64,000 bases of DNA from assembly GCF_004795735.1 (NCBI RefSeq), contig NZ_CP039247.1:1860001-1924000 (forward strand). Reading direction: 5' to 3'. A program made the position numbers and the translations under genes. The notes below the pieces were generated by a model. The model worked only from the letters and a program-made list of their open reading frames with translations, did not search any database and was not told the origin of the DNA. This document shows, one piece after another, positions 1-8,425 of this stretch. This DNA is from Corynebacterium endometrii. GTDB lineage: Bacteria > Actinomycetota > Actinomycetes > Mycobacteriales > Mycobacteriaceae. Numbering within the stretch: position 1 is the stretch's first letter; every line of letters starts with the position of its first letter.

Positions 1-506
1 CCACCGGCGCCATGGATGAGGCCGCCGCGGAGCAGATTACCGGGGTTATCGAGTTGGAGTCCGCGACCGTTGGCGAGCTGGCGCGTGAGCATGGAAACGA
101 GGTTGTTCCGCTTCCTTCCGACGCCACCGTCGCTGACCTTCACGAACTCGCCCTGCGCAAGGACATCATGCGCGTGCTGGTATTTCCCAAGAACTCCCGC
201 GTCCCGCGCATGGTGCACGTACGCGATTCCTTGATGCTAGCCCCCGAGACGCCCGTGCTGGAGATCTCCCGCCCGGCGCTGTCCGTGGCCGGTTCGACTA
301 CGGTCCAGCACACCTTGGACCACATGCGCGCCCGCAACGAGCAGCTTGTTGTTGTAGGCAAGGCCGATAAGGACAAGGCCGTTTGGATCCTGACCTGGGA
401 TGACATCATGGGCCAGCTGTGGCCGCAGATCGCCGACGAGCTGGACAAGGCCGCAGCCGCTCCGGCAACCGCGGCCGGATCCGGCACAGAGGGCGAACAA
501 GCCTAA
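1..506 (+). CDS. CNNM/HlyC-CorC family membrane protein, C-terminal part with CBS domains (5' partial)
   Basis: The frame is open to the left edge of the window, so the N-terminal membrane part (DUF21/CNNM transmembrane region) lies outside. What is visible is a CBS-domain pair: a first segment ending near RMVHVRDSLMLAPETPV and a second ending in VWILTWDDIMGQLWP, the usual position of these motifs in TlyC/CorC-type proteins of actinobacteria. CBS pairs in this family bind adenosine nucleotides and are thought to regulate divalent-cation transport; the older name hemolysin is misleading. The C-terminus is an Ala/Gly/Glu-rich tail. The gene is followed by a strong factor-independent terminator. 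The family call is by pattern recognition and the start is not in the window. Confidence 0.75.
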   Translation, partial: TGAMDEAAAEQITGVIELESATVGELAREHGNEVVPLPSDATVADLHELALRKDIMRVLVFPKNSRVPRMVHVRDSLMLAPETPVLEISRPALSVAGSTTVQHTLDHMRARNEQLVVVGKADKDKAVWILTWDDIMGQLWPQIADELDKAAAAPATAAGSGTEGEQA

Positions 507-525
507 GCCCGGCTCAACAGCCCGC

Positions 526-570
526 ATCCCGCGCCCCGATTTCCTTTTATCAGGGGCGCGGGATTTTTTG
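526..570 (+). terminator. Rho-independent terminator after the CBS-domain gene
   Basis: A 12-bp perfect stem (ATCCCGCGCCCC at 526-537 with GGGGCGCGGGAT at 553-564) is followed directly by a T run (TTTTTTG). It lies 20 bases after the TAA stop at 504-506. Confidence 0.9.
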
Positions 571-626
571 CGCTCGGCCTGCACGCGGGCCGCCCACCAC
601 GCCGCAGGGGGCTCTTAAGATACACC

Positions 627-665
627 AACGCCACCGGAGATTATGAGGGATTCTCCGGTGGCGTT
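627..665. terminator. 14-bp perfect hairpin between convergent genes
   Basis: AACGCCACCGGAGA (627-640) pairs with TCTCCGGTGGCGTT (652-665) across an 11-base loop. It sits 48 bases beyond the stop of the minus-strand gene at 713-1411, so it most likely stops minus-strand transcription or acts in both directions. There is no strong T run on either side. Confidence 0.6.
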
Positions 666-712
666 GAGCGTTATCTCTCGCTTAGTTGGTAACGAGAAGT
701 CTTAATGTGGGG

Positions 713-1411
713 CTACGCGGTTGACGCGGCGGCCTTGGCGGCGGCCCGCTTGGCGGCCACCTTGGCGACGATGCGGTCGATGCGGGCGCGTTCCTCTAGG
801 AACTCCGGCGGGTTGTGGCCGCGCATCGTGCGCACGTACGCCGGGTGATCTTCCACCACGGTGTGGTGCCAGCCACCCACGGCGTCCAGCACGTATTGGC
901 CGGTGCGCTTGTACAGGTGCGGCAGTGAGACCATGTCTAGATTGCGGGCCACGGCGTTGGTCTGCTCCAGCACGTACTCCACTACCTCACGCAGGTAGTT
1001 TGCGGTGGCTGCGGTGCGAGCCTTAAGCGCCGCGGCGAGCTCGTGGACCACGATGGGCGGGCCGGAGACCGGGAACTCGGCTTCCAACGTGCGGGCGGTA
1101 AACGTCCGCGGTTCTTCCACGGCATTCTCACCGGAGGACGCGGCGGAAATGGTGCCGGAGATGGTTCCTGAGCGCACGCCGGAAATCAGAGCCTGACGCA
1201 GCCCAATGAGTTCACCTACTACGCGGCCGGAATCCACTCGGGCGTCTTCGATGATGTCACGCAGTTCGGCGATGCAGTCTAGGGCTAGTTCATCATCCCA
1301 GTCCTCGATCGCCTCGATGAGGTGCTCGATGTATTCGGCAACTTCATCTCCAATGTTGTAGAGCTCCTGGGTTAGCTCGCGGTGACGCAATTCAGCGGCA
1401 ATCTTATGCAT
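713..1411 (-). CDS. Conserved-looking hypothetical protein, largely alpha-helical
   Basis: I do not recognise this 232-residue protein. The sequence looks cytosolic with no signal peptide or membrane segment. The N-terminal third is strongly acidic and helical (EYIEHLIEAIEDWDDELALDCIAE), followed by a Ser/Thr/Gly-rich linker with the near-repeat SGTISGTIS around residues 82-90, a second helical region and a basic Ala/Lys tail. The ATG at 1411 is preceded by AAGGAG, but about 13 bases away, which is long for a ribosome binding site. It stands alone between two hairpins and is convergent with the CBS gene. Coding is supported by length, codon bias and the upstream AAGGAG; function is unknown. 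Confidence 0.7.
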   Translation of the reverse strand: MHKIAAELRHRELTQELYNIGDEVAEYIEHLIEAIEDWDDELALDCIAELRDIIEDARVDSGRVVGELIGLRQALISGVRSGTISGTISAASSGENAVEEPRTFTARTLEAEFPVSGPPIVVHELAAALKARTAATANYLREVVEYVLEQTNAVARNLDMVSLPHLYKRTGQYVLDAVGGWHHTVVEDHPAYVRTMRGHNPPEFLEERARIDRIVAKVAAKRAAAKAAASTA

Positions 1412-1633
1412 TGTTTAAGCTGCGCTCCTTTCCGCGAAACAGTTCCTCTGCGCCCACCCCGCTCCACTCTCCGCCGGGCGTTTACTACCCATAAGGTGAA
1501 GTTGAGGTTGAGACTTTCTACAACGCTTGCTGACTTTAGCGGCAATTGTCCGCCCGCAACTTGTACGCCACGCCGAAAACCCGCGCGGGTGTGATCCCCG
1601 GGTGGGTTCGGGGGGAAACGGGGCAAAGCAAAG

Positions 1634-1680
1634 GCCACCGAAAACCCCAGTTGAGCAGGAGCTCAGGGGCCCTCGGTGGC
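1634..1680 (-). terminator. Terminator of the acyl-CoA ligase gene
   Basis: Three nested stems are visible: GCCACCGA/TCGGTGGC (1634-1641 with 1673-1680), CCCC/GGGG, and TGAGC/GCTCA. On the minus strand the hairpin is followed by a moderately T-rich stretch (CCTTTGCTTTG). It begins 14 bases after the stop codon. Confidence 0.75.
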
Positions 1681-1694
1681 TAAAGCTGCGGGGG

Positions 1695-3536
1695 TTAGCC
1701 GTTGCGCTTGTAGATGTGCGCGATGGCGTCGGCGTAACGCTCGGCAACCACGTTGCGCTTTACCTTCATGGTTGGCGTCAGCTCGTTTTCCTCCTCGGTC
1801 AGGTCAGACTCAAGGATGTAGAACTTCTTGATGGCCTCGGCATGGGAGACGGTAGCGTTGACCTGATTGACCGCGTCTTGAAGCTCCGCGCGCAAAGTCG
1901 CGTCAGTGGCCAAGTCCTCCATGGAACGGTTCTCCGGGATGTTGTGCTGCGCCTTCCAGCGCTGCATCGCCTCCGGATCCAGCGCCAGCAGCAGGCCAAC
2001 GAACGGCTTACCGTCACCCACCACCATGGCCTGGGAGATCAACGGGTGGGCGCGCAGCTTGTCTTCCATCGGGCCTGGGGAAACATTCTTGCCGCCCGCG
2101 GTGACAATGAGATCCTTCTTGCGGCCGGTGATCACCACGTGCCCGGAATCCATAATCTCGCCAAGGTCGCCGGTGTTGTACCACCCGTCGGAGATGGACT
2201 CGCGCGTGGCTTCCTCGTTGTTCCAGTAGCCGCCGAAGACTATGTCACCCTTGATCAGAATCTCACCATCCTCGTTGATCTTGATGGTGGTGCCCTCAAG
2301 CGGCGGGCCTACGGTGCCGATCTTCTGGTTGGCGAAATCCACGGCGGCGGCCGCGGCGGTCTCAGTCAGGCCGTAGCCCTCATAGACGGGAACGCCGATG
2401 CCACGGAACCAGTGCAGCAGGTCATGGCTCATGGCGGAGCCGCCGGTGATGCAGTACTTCACCGCGCCGCCCACGCCGGCGCGCACCTTGGAGTAGACCA
2501 GCTTGTCATAGAGCTTGTGCTGGGCGGCAAGGACCTTGGAAGGGCCCTCTGGGGCATCCAACGCCTTGGAGTATTCAATGGCCACAGCCTCGGCGCGGTG
2601 GAAGAGGGCTGACTTGACCGGGCCGCCATCCTTGGCCTTGTTCGCCGCGGAGTTGCGCACCTTTTCAAACACGCGGGGCACGCCCAGGATCAGGTTGGGG
2701 CGGGAACGCTGGAACTCCACCGGCAGGGTCGTGAAATCCGACCAGTGGGACTGGGTAGCGCCGCCGATGCATACCGCTAGGGACACGGCCCGGGACAGCA
2801 CGTGCGCCAGCGGCAGGAAGGTCAGTACGCGGGTTCCGGGAACTGCAATGCCGCCGATTGGGTTGGTGAGCAGGCCGCGGGCCTCGGCGAGCCAGTTGCG
2901 GTGCAGGATCATGCATCCCTTGGGGCGCCCAGTGGTACCGGAGGTGTAGACCAGTGACGCCACGTCATCGGTCTTGGTCGCCTCGATGCGGGCGTGGACC
3001 TCTTCATCGGTGATGCCGCGGCCCTCGAACTTTAGGGTGTCCACGGCGGAAGAATTAAATTCCAGGACGCGGCGCAGCTGCGACGGGGAATCCTTCAGCG
3101 GCGCCTTTCCGTCCTCCCCCAAAAGGAGCAGCTGTATAAGCTCGGTGTGATCACGGTTTTCCGTAATCGCCAGCACCGCCCCGGAATCCTCAATAATCCA
3201 CTGGACCTGGGACTGGGATGAGGACGGGTAGATAGGAACGCTGATCGCGCCGGCGGCCCAGATAGCGTAATCCATCACGGACCACTCGTAGCGGGTAGCG
3301 GACATCAAAGCCACGCAGTCCCCCTGCTGCACGCCGGCGGCAATCAAGCCCTTGGCCACGTCAAATACTTCTTTGACGAACTCCTTGGCGGTAACGGAAA
3401 CCCACTCATAGTTGGCCGGGCGGGTAAACATCACGCCGTGCGGGCGGGCCTTGGCGGTATCCATCATGGCGGTGAGGCAGGTTTCCCCGTCTTTGATATC
3501 GAATTCTGCTGGGGTGTGTACTTCTTGGAGAGTCAC
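1695..3536 (-). CDS. fadD15: Long-chain fatty-acid-CoA ligase (FadD15-type AMP-forming synthetase)
   Basis: The 613-residue product has the ANL superfamily signature: the ATP-binding loop YTSGTTGRPKG near residues 197-207, the YGLTET motif, and the hinge region WYNTGDLGE followed by GRKKDLIVTAGGKNVSP. It should activate long-chain fatty acids to acyl-CoA with ATP, feeding lipid synthesis or degradation. I chose the GTG at 3536 over an upstream ATG at 3593 because AAAGGA lies six bases before it, and the protein then begins VTLQEVHTPAEF, as typical for this subgroup. The gene is divergent from malQ, with about 150 bp between the two start codons, and ends in its own terminator. The family call is firm; chain-length preference is not readable. 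Confidence 0.92.
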   Translation of the reverse strand: MTLQEVHTPAEFDIKDGETCLTAMMDTAKARPHGVMFTRPANYEWVSVTAKEFVKEVFDVAKGLIAAGVQQGDCVALMSATRYEWSVMDYAIWAAGAISVPIYPSSSQSQVQWIIEDSGAVLAITENRDHTELIQLLLLGEDGKAPLKDSPSQLRRVLEFNSSAVDTLKFEGRGITDEEVHARIEATKTDDVASLVYTSGTTGRPKGCMILHRNWLAEARGLLTNPIGGIAVPGTRVLTFLPLAHVLSRAVSLAVCIGGATQSHWSDFTTLPVEFQRSRPNLILGVPRVFEKVRNSAANKAKDGGPVKSALFHRAEAVAIEYSKALDAPEGPSKVLAAQHKLYDKLVYSKVRAGVGGAVKYCITGGSAMSHDLLHWFRGIGVPVYEGYGLTETAAAAAVDFANQKIGTVGPPLEGTTIKINEDGEILIKGDIVFGGYWNNEEATRESISDGWYNTGDLGEIMDSGHVVITGRKKDLIVTAGGKNVSPGPMEDKLRAHPLISQAMVVGDGKPFVGLLLALDPEAMQRWKAQHNIPENRSMEDLATDATLRAELQDAVNQVNATVSHAEAIKKFYILESDLTEEENELTPTMKVKRNVVAERYADAIAHIYKRNG

Positions 3537-3686
3537 AGGGTTCCTTTCAGCGGCTGTACGGGCAACGTTGCGTAAAAACGTTGGAAGAAACAAGGTCCAA
3601 TTGTGGTTTAGATCTCAATTCTACTTCGTTCCACTCTAGCAACTTTTGCTTCGCGTGTAAGGGGCGTCTCTGGCACAATAAGGCGG

Positions 3687-5813
3687 GTGAGTACCCGCGA
3701 TTTATTGGAAGAACTAGCAGCCCGCCACGGAGTAGCCGCCCGCTACACCACTCAGGGCGGCGAGCCGCAAGAAATTTGTGACTCGACTTTGGTCTATACG
3801 CTGCGAGCCTTGGGCGTCAATCTGAGCGATGAGCCGGATGATGATGAACTTACGGGTGCCCTTTTCGAGGATTACCTGGAGCGCGCCTCGCGCCCGCTGC
3901 CGCCAGCCGTGGTGGCCCCTACCGGCCAGGAGCGCCAGTTCCAGATCCACGTGCATGACGGTGAGCCCGCCGAGGTGACCATCGTGCTTGAGGACGGCAC
4001 CGAGCGCCCCGCTTACCAAGACGCCAACGATGCACCGGCCGCGGACGTTGACGGCCAGATGTGGGGTGAGGCCACCTTCCACATCCCTGGCGATCTGCCC
4101 CTGGGCTACCACGCCATCCGCCTGGCATCCCCCGGCGTGGGCGTGGTGGAATGCCCACTAATCATCACCCCCGAGCGCCTGTCCACCGCCGATAAGTACG
4201 TGGACAACCCGGTAAGCGGCGTGATGGCGCAGCTGTATTCCGTGCGTTCCGAGCGTTCCTGGGGCATGGGCGATCTTGGCGACCTTGGCTCCTTGGCCGA
4301 GGTGCTGGCGAAAAACGCCCACGCGGATTTCCTGCTGGTCAACCCGCTGCATGCCGCCGAGCCATTCCCGCCCGTTGAGGATTCCCCCTACCTGCCTACC
4401 TCCCGCAGGTTCATCAATCCAATCTACATCCGCATCGAGGACGTCCCGGAACTCCAATTGCTGGATCAGGATCTGCGGGATGACGTGGCAGAGCTGGCCG
4501 CTGAGTTCCAGGAGCGCAATACCAGCGGCGCCCACATTGACCGCGACACCATCTTCGAGGCCAAGTTGCAGGTGCTGCGCGAGCTGTACTCCTTAAAGTT
4601 TGAGCCATCCCGCCGGGAGGCGTTTTTGGACTACACCCGCCGGGAGGGCAAGGGCCTGGAGCAGTTCTCCCGCTGGTGCGCGGAGAAATACATCGAGCAC
4701 CACGCCACGCTGCGCCACGCTATTTCCGAGGAACCTGAGGAGCTCTCCCGCTTCTACTCCTGGCTCCAATTCATCTGCGATGAGCAGTTGGCAGCGGCGC
4801 AGCAGCGCGCGCTGGATGCGGGCATGAAGATTGGCCTGATTACCGACCTGGCCGTGGGCATCCACCCGGGCGGTTCCGACGCGGTGAACTTGGCGGATTA
4901 CCTGGTGCCGGCGGCGTCAGTGGGTGCGCCGCCCGATGATTACAACCAGCAGGGCCAGGATTGGTCCCAGCCGCCGTGGCATCCAATCCGCCTCGCGGAG
5001 GCCGCCTACCAGCCGTGGCGGGACATGCTATCCACCGTGCTGCGCCACTCCGGAGGCGTGCGCGTGGACCACGTGCTGGGCCTGTTCCGCCTGTACTGGA
5101 TTCCTCGCATGCAGTCCCCCACACTGGGAACCTACGTCTCCTATGACTACGAGGCGATGCTAGGCATCCTGGCCCTCGAGGCGGAGCGCGCCGGCGCCGT
5201 TTTCGTGGGCGAGGATCTGGGCACGGTAGAGCCCTGGGTGCAAGACGTGCTCGCCGCCCGTGGCGTGCTGGGCACCAACATCGTGTGGTTCGAAACCGAG
5301 GATGATGGTTCCCCTACCCCGCCGGAGCGCTACCGCCCGCTGGCCCTGTCCTCCGTGGGCACCCATGACCTGCCGCCAACCCTGGCCTACCTGCGCGGGG
5401 ACCACATCACTCTGCGCGATGAACTTGGCGTTCTCACCACGGACCCGGCCGAGGAATTCGCCGCCGACCTGGCATGGCAGGCCGAGGTTTTCAACGCCGT
5501 AGCGGACGCCGGCAAGATTCCACACCGCAACTTCGCCACGCCACGCCGCGAAGAGCGCGGGGATGAGACCCAGCTTATGGGCGCCCTTCACGCCTATGTG
5601 GCCAGCTCCCGGTCCGCGCTAACCTGCACCAACCTGGTGGACATGGTGGGTGACATCCGCGCCCAGAACCAACCGGGCACCACGAAAGAGGTGTACCCCA
5701 ACTGGTGCATCCCGCTGTGCGACTCGAACGGCACCCCCGTGCTCATCGAGCAGCTGGCCTCCCTGCCGCTGTTCAAGGCCATCGCCGCCGCGTCCAAGCG
5801 CCCGGGCAAGTAG
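3687..5813 (+). CDS. malQ: 4-alpha-glucanotransferase (amylomaltase, GH77)
   Basis: MalQ transfers alpha-1,4-glucan segments between maltodextrins in cytosolic maltose/glycogen metabolism. The 708-residue protein has the actinobacterial N-terminal extension of about 150 residues before the GH77 barrel. The three catalytic carboxylates are in place: Asp461 in VRVDHVLG (nucleophile), Glu509 in VGEDLGTV (acid/base) and Asp561 in GTHDLPPT. The GTG start at 3687 is preceded by AAGGCGG; CACAAT seven bases upstream may be a -10 element, which would make the transcript leaderless. The stop codon lies in an exact 16-bp tandem duplication. The gene appears monocistronic and ends in a strong hairpin shared with the opposite strand. 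Confidence 0.95.
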   Translation: MSTRDLLEELAARHGVAARYTTQGGEPQEICDSTLVYTLRALGVNLSDEPDDDELTGALFEDYLERASRPLPPAVVAPTGQERQFQIHVHDGEPAEVTIVLEDGTERPAYQDANDAPAADVDGQMWGEATFHIPGDLPLGYHAIRLASPGVGVVECPLIITPERLSTADKYVDNPVSGVMAQLYSVRSERSWGMGDLGDLGSLAEVLAKNAHADFLLVNPLHAAEPFPPVEDSPYLPTSRRFINPIYIRIEDVPELQLLDQDLRDDVAELAAEFQERNTSGAHIDRDTIFEAKLQVLRELYSLKFEPSRREAFLDYTRREGKGLEQFSRWCAEKYIEHHATLRHAISEEPEELSRFYSWLQFICDEQLAAAQQRALDAGMKIGLITDLAVGIHPGGSDAVNLADYLVPAASVGAPPDDYNQQGQDWSQPPWHPIRLAEAAYQPWRDMLSTVLRHSGGVRVDHVLGLFRLYWIPRMQSPTLGTYVSYDYEAMLGILALEAERAGAVFVGEDLGTVEPWVQDVLAARGVLGTNIVWFETEDDGSPTPPERYRPLALSSVGTHDLPPTLAYLRGDHITLRDELGVLTTDPAEEFAADLAWQAEVFNAVADAGKIPHRNFATPRREERGDETQLMGALHAYVASSRSALTCTNLVDMVGDIRAQNQPGTTKEVYPNWCIPLCDSNGTPVLIEQLASLPLFKAIAAASKRPGK

Positions 5814-5832
5814 GGCCCCGGGCAAGTAGGGC
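5801..5832. repeat. 16-bp exact tandem duplication covering the malQ stop codon
   Basis: CCCGGGCAAGTAGGGC occurs at 5801-5816 and again directly at 5817-5832. The first copy contains the malQ stop codon TAG; the second copy is a non-coding echo of the same codons. Confidence 0.95.
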
Positions 5833-5858
5833 ACAGTAGCGCCCCAGCATAAAAAGAT

Positions 5859-5907
5859 AAGCCACCGCCCCACGCCGCTTATTCAAGCCGCGGGAGGGCG
5901 GTGGCTT
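5859..5907. terminator. Bidirectional terminator between malQ and the small membrane gene
   Basis: AAGCCACCGCCC (5859-5870) pairs with GGGCGGTGGCTT (5896-5907). The plus strand continues TTTCC; the minus strand continues into ATCTTTTT, so the same hairpin can end both malQ and the minus-strand pair to its right. Confidence 0.88.
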
Positions 5908-5939
5908 TCCGTGTTGCCGGGGGACACCGGCGCGAGGGC

Positions 5940-6158
5940 CTAGAAGAGACCCAGGATGGCCGCCAGGATGACCAGCGCAATCAGTATCCAGAGCGATTTA
6001 GAGACCCAGGATTTTGGCAGCGCGCGCTTGCGCGGCCCAGACGGGGTGGGCGCCGGGCGGCGCCGCGCGTGCTGGGCGGCGGCGTCACGCTCAGGATCCC
6101 AGAGGCCCTCGCGGGGGTCTTCGCGCTCTGGCTGCTGCTCAGGATTGGGTAGTGACAT
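5940..6158 (-). CDS. Small C-terminally anchored membrane protein
   Basis: About 72 residues: a charged, Pro/Arg-rich N-terminal half (EQQPEREDPREG, ARRRPAPTPSGPRKR) and one hydrophobic segment at the very C-terminus (SLWILIALVILAAILGLF). This looks like a tail-anchored or single-pass protein with its soluble part in the cytosol. The start overlaps the end of the upstream membrane gene (6139-6465), so the two are probably translated together. Two in-frame ATGs (6164, 6158) are possible and neither has a clear ribosome binding site. I do not recognise the family. Confidence 0.6.
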   Translation of the reverse strand: MSLPNPEQQPEREDPREGLWDPERDAAAQHARRRPAPTPSGPRKRALPKSWVSKSLWILIALVILAAILGLF

Positions 6159-6465
6159 GTTCATCCATCTTAGTCCCGCGGGCCCGGGAAGCTTGAATCC
6201 TGCGCTCCAGCGCCAGCCCTATGCGGTCCACCACCGCCATGATGATCCACGCGGCGACCACTGCGATGGGCACGATGAACAGCAGCATGAACAGCATCTG
6301 CGCGGCGATGGGGGCGGTAACTAGCCATTGGGTGAAAGAGTCTACCCACGTGCCCACCTCGGCCTGCGGGGGCGCAGAGAATAGCATTTCGCGAGCCCCC
6401 GAGGCGGGTAGCGGCGCGGGATCCGCGAGCGCGGGGCGGGCGATGTCAGTGCTTAGAGGACTCAT
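6139..6465 (-). CDS. Small membrane protein, unknown function
   Basis: About 108 residues from the ATG at 6465 (MSPLSTDIARPAL); an ATG at 6477 is also possible. There is a hydrophobic region near residues 40-75 (LVTAPIAAQMLFMLLFIVPIAV and AAWIIMAVV) that can form one hairpin or two membrane segments, followed by a basic tail (LERRIQASRARGTK). It overlaps the next small membrane gene by about 20 bases and shares its terminator. It is divergent from the carboxylesterase gene, with about 50 bp between starts. No family recognised. Confidence 0.6.
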   Translation of the reverse strand: MSPLSTDIARPALADPAPLPASGAREMLFSAPPQAEVGTWVDSFTQWLVTAPIAAQMLFMLLFIVPIAVVAAWIIMAVVDRIGLALERRIQASRARGTKMDEHVTTQS

Positions 6466-6504
6466 AGGAAATCCCATTCTAGTTATAGGCTGCGCGTAAA
6501 TCGG

Positions 6505-6510
6505 TAAAGT
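6505..6510 (+). promoter_or_regulatory. -10 element of a probably leaderless transcript (carboxylesterase)
   Basis: TAAAGT lies seven bases before the ATG at 6518, with no ribosome binding site between them. This spacing puts the transcription start on or next to the start codon. Confidence 0.5.
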
Positions 6511-6517
6511 GTGGTGC

Positions 6518-7861
6518 ATGTCTGAGCTGACCATCTCCTGCACCGCCGGGCGCATCACCGGGCTCGTCGACGGTGACGTGGCCACCTACCACTCCGTCCC
6601 GTACGCGGACTTCCCCGGGCCATTCGAGCCCTCCGTGCCGTTAGCCGGCGGGATGGACATCGACGCCCGCGCGGCCCGCCCGCAGGAAGTGGCGATGACG
6701 ATTACCACCCCGGCGCAGGCCCGGGACGGTTCTGACTGCCCCGTCATCGTCTACATCCACGGCGGGCGCTTCGAGTCCGGCACGCACGAGGACCCTCGGG
6801 CGGATGGGGCGTACAACGCCCGGCACGGCATAGTTCAGGTGCAGCTGGGCTACCGCGTGGGGCTTGAGGGCTTCGCCCGGTTTAAAAGGGATGAGCCCAA
6901 CCGCTACCGCGGGATCGATGATTGCGTGCTGGGCTTGGAATGGGTCCAGCGCAATATCGAGGCCTTTGGCGGGGACCCTACTAATGTGACGGTCATCGGC
7001 CAATCCGCCGGCGCCACCACGGCCCTGTGGCTGGCCCGCCGGGACCACTACCGTGGGGCCTTCCGCCGCGTCGTGGCTCTGTCACCGTGTTTCCCGCGCG
7101 CCAGCTTTGAGCAGCGCAAGGCCACGTTGCGTACAGTGTTGGGCAAGCCGGTTACCCGCGAGTCCCTCACTGACCTGGCCGAGCGCAAGCCGGGCAAGCT
7201 CGCCAAGGCGTATAAGCGCTTCCGGACGGTCTACTCGCTGGACATGGCGCTGGGCCCCGCGCCGCTTGACTGCCGTCAGCTAGCCGATGTCCCCCTCTTG
7301 GTCTCCTCCACCCTCCACGAATACTGCGATATGCCGGCGGCCAAGAAACTGGATGCGGGCGCGCACCCGCGGCGGTTACTGAAGGTACTCTCCCGGTTCA
7401 TGGGCTTGGAACCCGCGCGCTTCGGCTACTGGTGGGGCAAGGCCACCGCGATTGCCCCGGAGCGCCCCGCCGGGCTATTCATTGGCGATACCCAAACCCG
7501 GCGGTGGGTCTCCCAGGTAGCCACGCACGCCCCCGGCGCGACATGGTTGATGGAGTTCCGTAACTCCCAGGGCCTGGCGCTCCACTGCGCGGACCTGCGT
7601 TACGTCTTTGGCGTGCACGCGGAGATGAACCCGGATTCCCAATCCGGCCGGGCCGCGGCCCGAATCAATGGGGTCATTCGCCGGTTCGTCGCCTCTGGCA
7701 CCCCGGGGTGGGATGAGTACCGCGCGGCTCAGGAAACGGGCGCCCGCCCGGCCATGGTCTTCGATTTGGCCACCGGTGAGCACTCCATAGAGTCCGGCAT
7801 CCTGGATTACGTGGCAAACTCCTTCCCGCCGATCGAAAAGACCGCGGACCTGGAGGGCTAG
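6518..7861 (+). CDS. Type B carboxylesterase (alpha/beta hydrolase)
   Basis: The 447-residue cytosolic protein follows the para-nitrobenzyl-esterase plan. It has an oxyanion-hole loop (VYIHGGRFESGT), the nucleophile elbow GQSAGA with Ser163, a probable acidic residue in STLHEYCDM, and the histidine in LALHCADLRYVFG. It should hydrolyse carboxylic esters, substrate unknown. At 447 residues it is somewhat shorter than typical members near 490-500. The ATG at 6518 is chosen because a -10 hexamer sits seven bases before it. The gene is convergent with idi, with only 30 bp between stops, and divergent from the small membrane proteins. Confidence 0.88.
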   Translation: MSELTISCTAGRITGLVDGDVATYHSVPYADFPGPFEPSVPLAGGMDIDARAARPQEVAMTITTPAQARDGSDCPVIVYIHGGRFESGTHEDPRADGAYNARHGIVQVQLGYRVGLEGFARFKRDEPNRYRGIDDCVLGLEWVQRNIEAFGGDPTNVTVIGQSAGATTALWLARRDHYRGAFRRVVALSPCFPRASFEQRKATLRTVLGKPVTRESLTDLAERKPGKLAKAYKRFRTVYSLDMALGPAPLDCRQLADVPLLVSSTLHEYCDMPAAKKLDAGAHPRRLLKVLSRFMGLEPARFGYWWGKATAIAPERPAGLFIGDTQTRRWVSQVATHAPGATWLMEFRNSQGLALHCADLRYVFGVHAEMNPDSQSGRAAARINGVIRRFVASGTPGWDEYRAAQETGARPAMVFDLATGEHSIESGILDYVANSFPPIEKTADLEG

Positions 7862-7891
7862 GCGGCGGTCCACCCGCCGTGCGGGGCCCGC

Positions 7892-8425
7892 CTAGCGGGT
7901 GATGCGCTCGCGCAGTTCCGGGTGGGCCAGCTCCTCGATAAGCCACGGGGAAAAGGCGAACGGCGTGGCGTCCGCTGCGGCGATGAGCTTGTCGGCGTCA
8001 ATCCAGGCGTGCTCGCAGATTTCCTCGGGGTTGGGGTCTAACTCCGCGCCCTCGGGAAGCTCGGCGACGTAGACCGGGCAGATTTCGTGCTCCACGATCC
8101 CCGAGGCGTCTACCGCGCGGTAGGCGAAACCGGGAAGGATGCATTCCGGCTCGAGCTCTGCGGTGATGCCCACCTCGAATGCGGCGCGGCGGTTGACCGC
8201 GTCCTCGTTGGCCTCATCCGGGCCGGGGTGGCCGCAGAAACTGTTGGTCCACACCCCCGGCCACGTCTTCTTCCCCAGCGCGCGGCGGGTGATGAGCACC
8301 TGGCCGTTGCGGATAATCCAGGCGGAGAAAGCGAAGTGCAGCGGGGTGTTATCCGTGTGCACCGTAGCCTTGTCGGCGGTGCCGATGGGGTGGCCATCGG
8401 CAGAGGCAAGCACGACTAATTCCAT
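7892..8425 (-). CDS. idi: Isopentenyl-diphosphate delta-isomerase, type I
   Basis: Idi interconverts isopentenyl and dimethylallyl diphosphate for isoprenoid synthesis (menaquinone, decaprenyl phosphate, carotenoids). The 177-residue length is standard for the Nudix-fold type I enzyme. Key residues are visible: Cys64 in TNSFCGHPGPDE and Glu114 in EHEICPVY, which correspond to the catalytic Cys67 and Glu116 of the E. coli enzyme. The start ATG overlaps the TAA stop of the upstream lipoprotein gene (TAATG), so translation is probably coupled. Convergent with the esterase gene. Confidence 0.95.
   Translation of the reverse strand: MELVVLASADGHPIGTADKATVHTDNTPLHFAFSAWIIRNGQVLITRRALGKKTWPGVWTNSFCGHPGPDEANEDAVNRRAAFEVGITAELEPECILPGFAYRAVDASGIVEHEICPVYVAELPEGAELDPNPEEICEHAWIDADKLIAAADATPFAFSPWLIEELAHPELRERITR

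Noticed and set aside
1527-2612. A 361-codon plus-strand frame opposite the acyl-CoA ligase
   Set aside because: Shadow frame of a gene with full ANL motifs.
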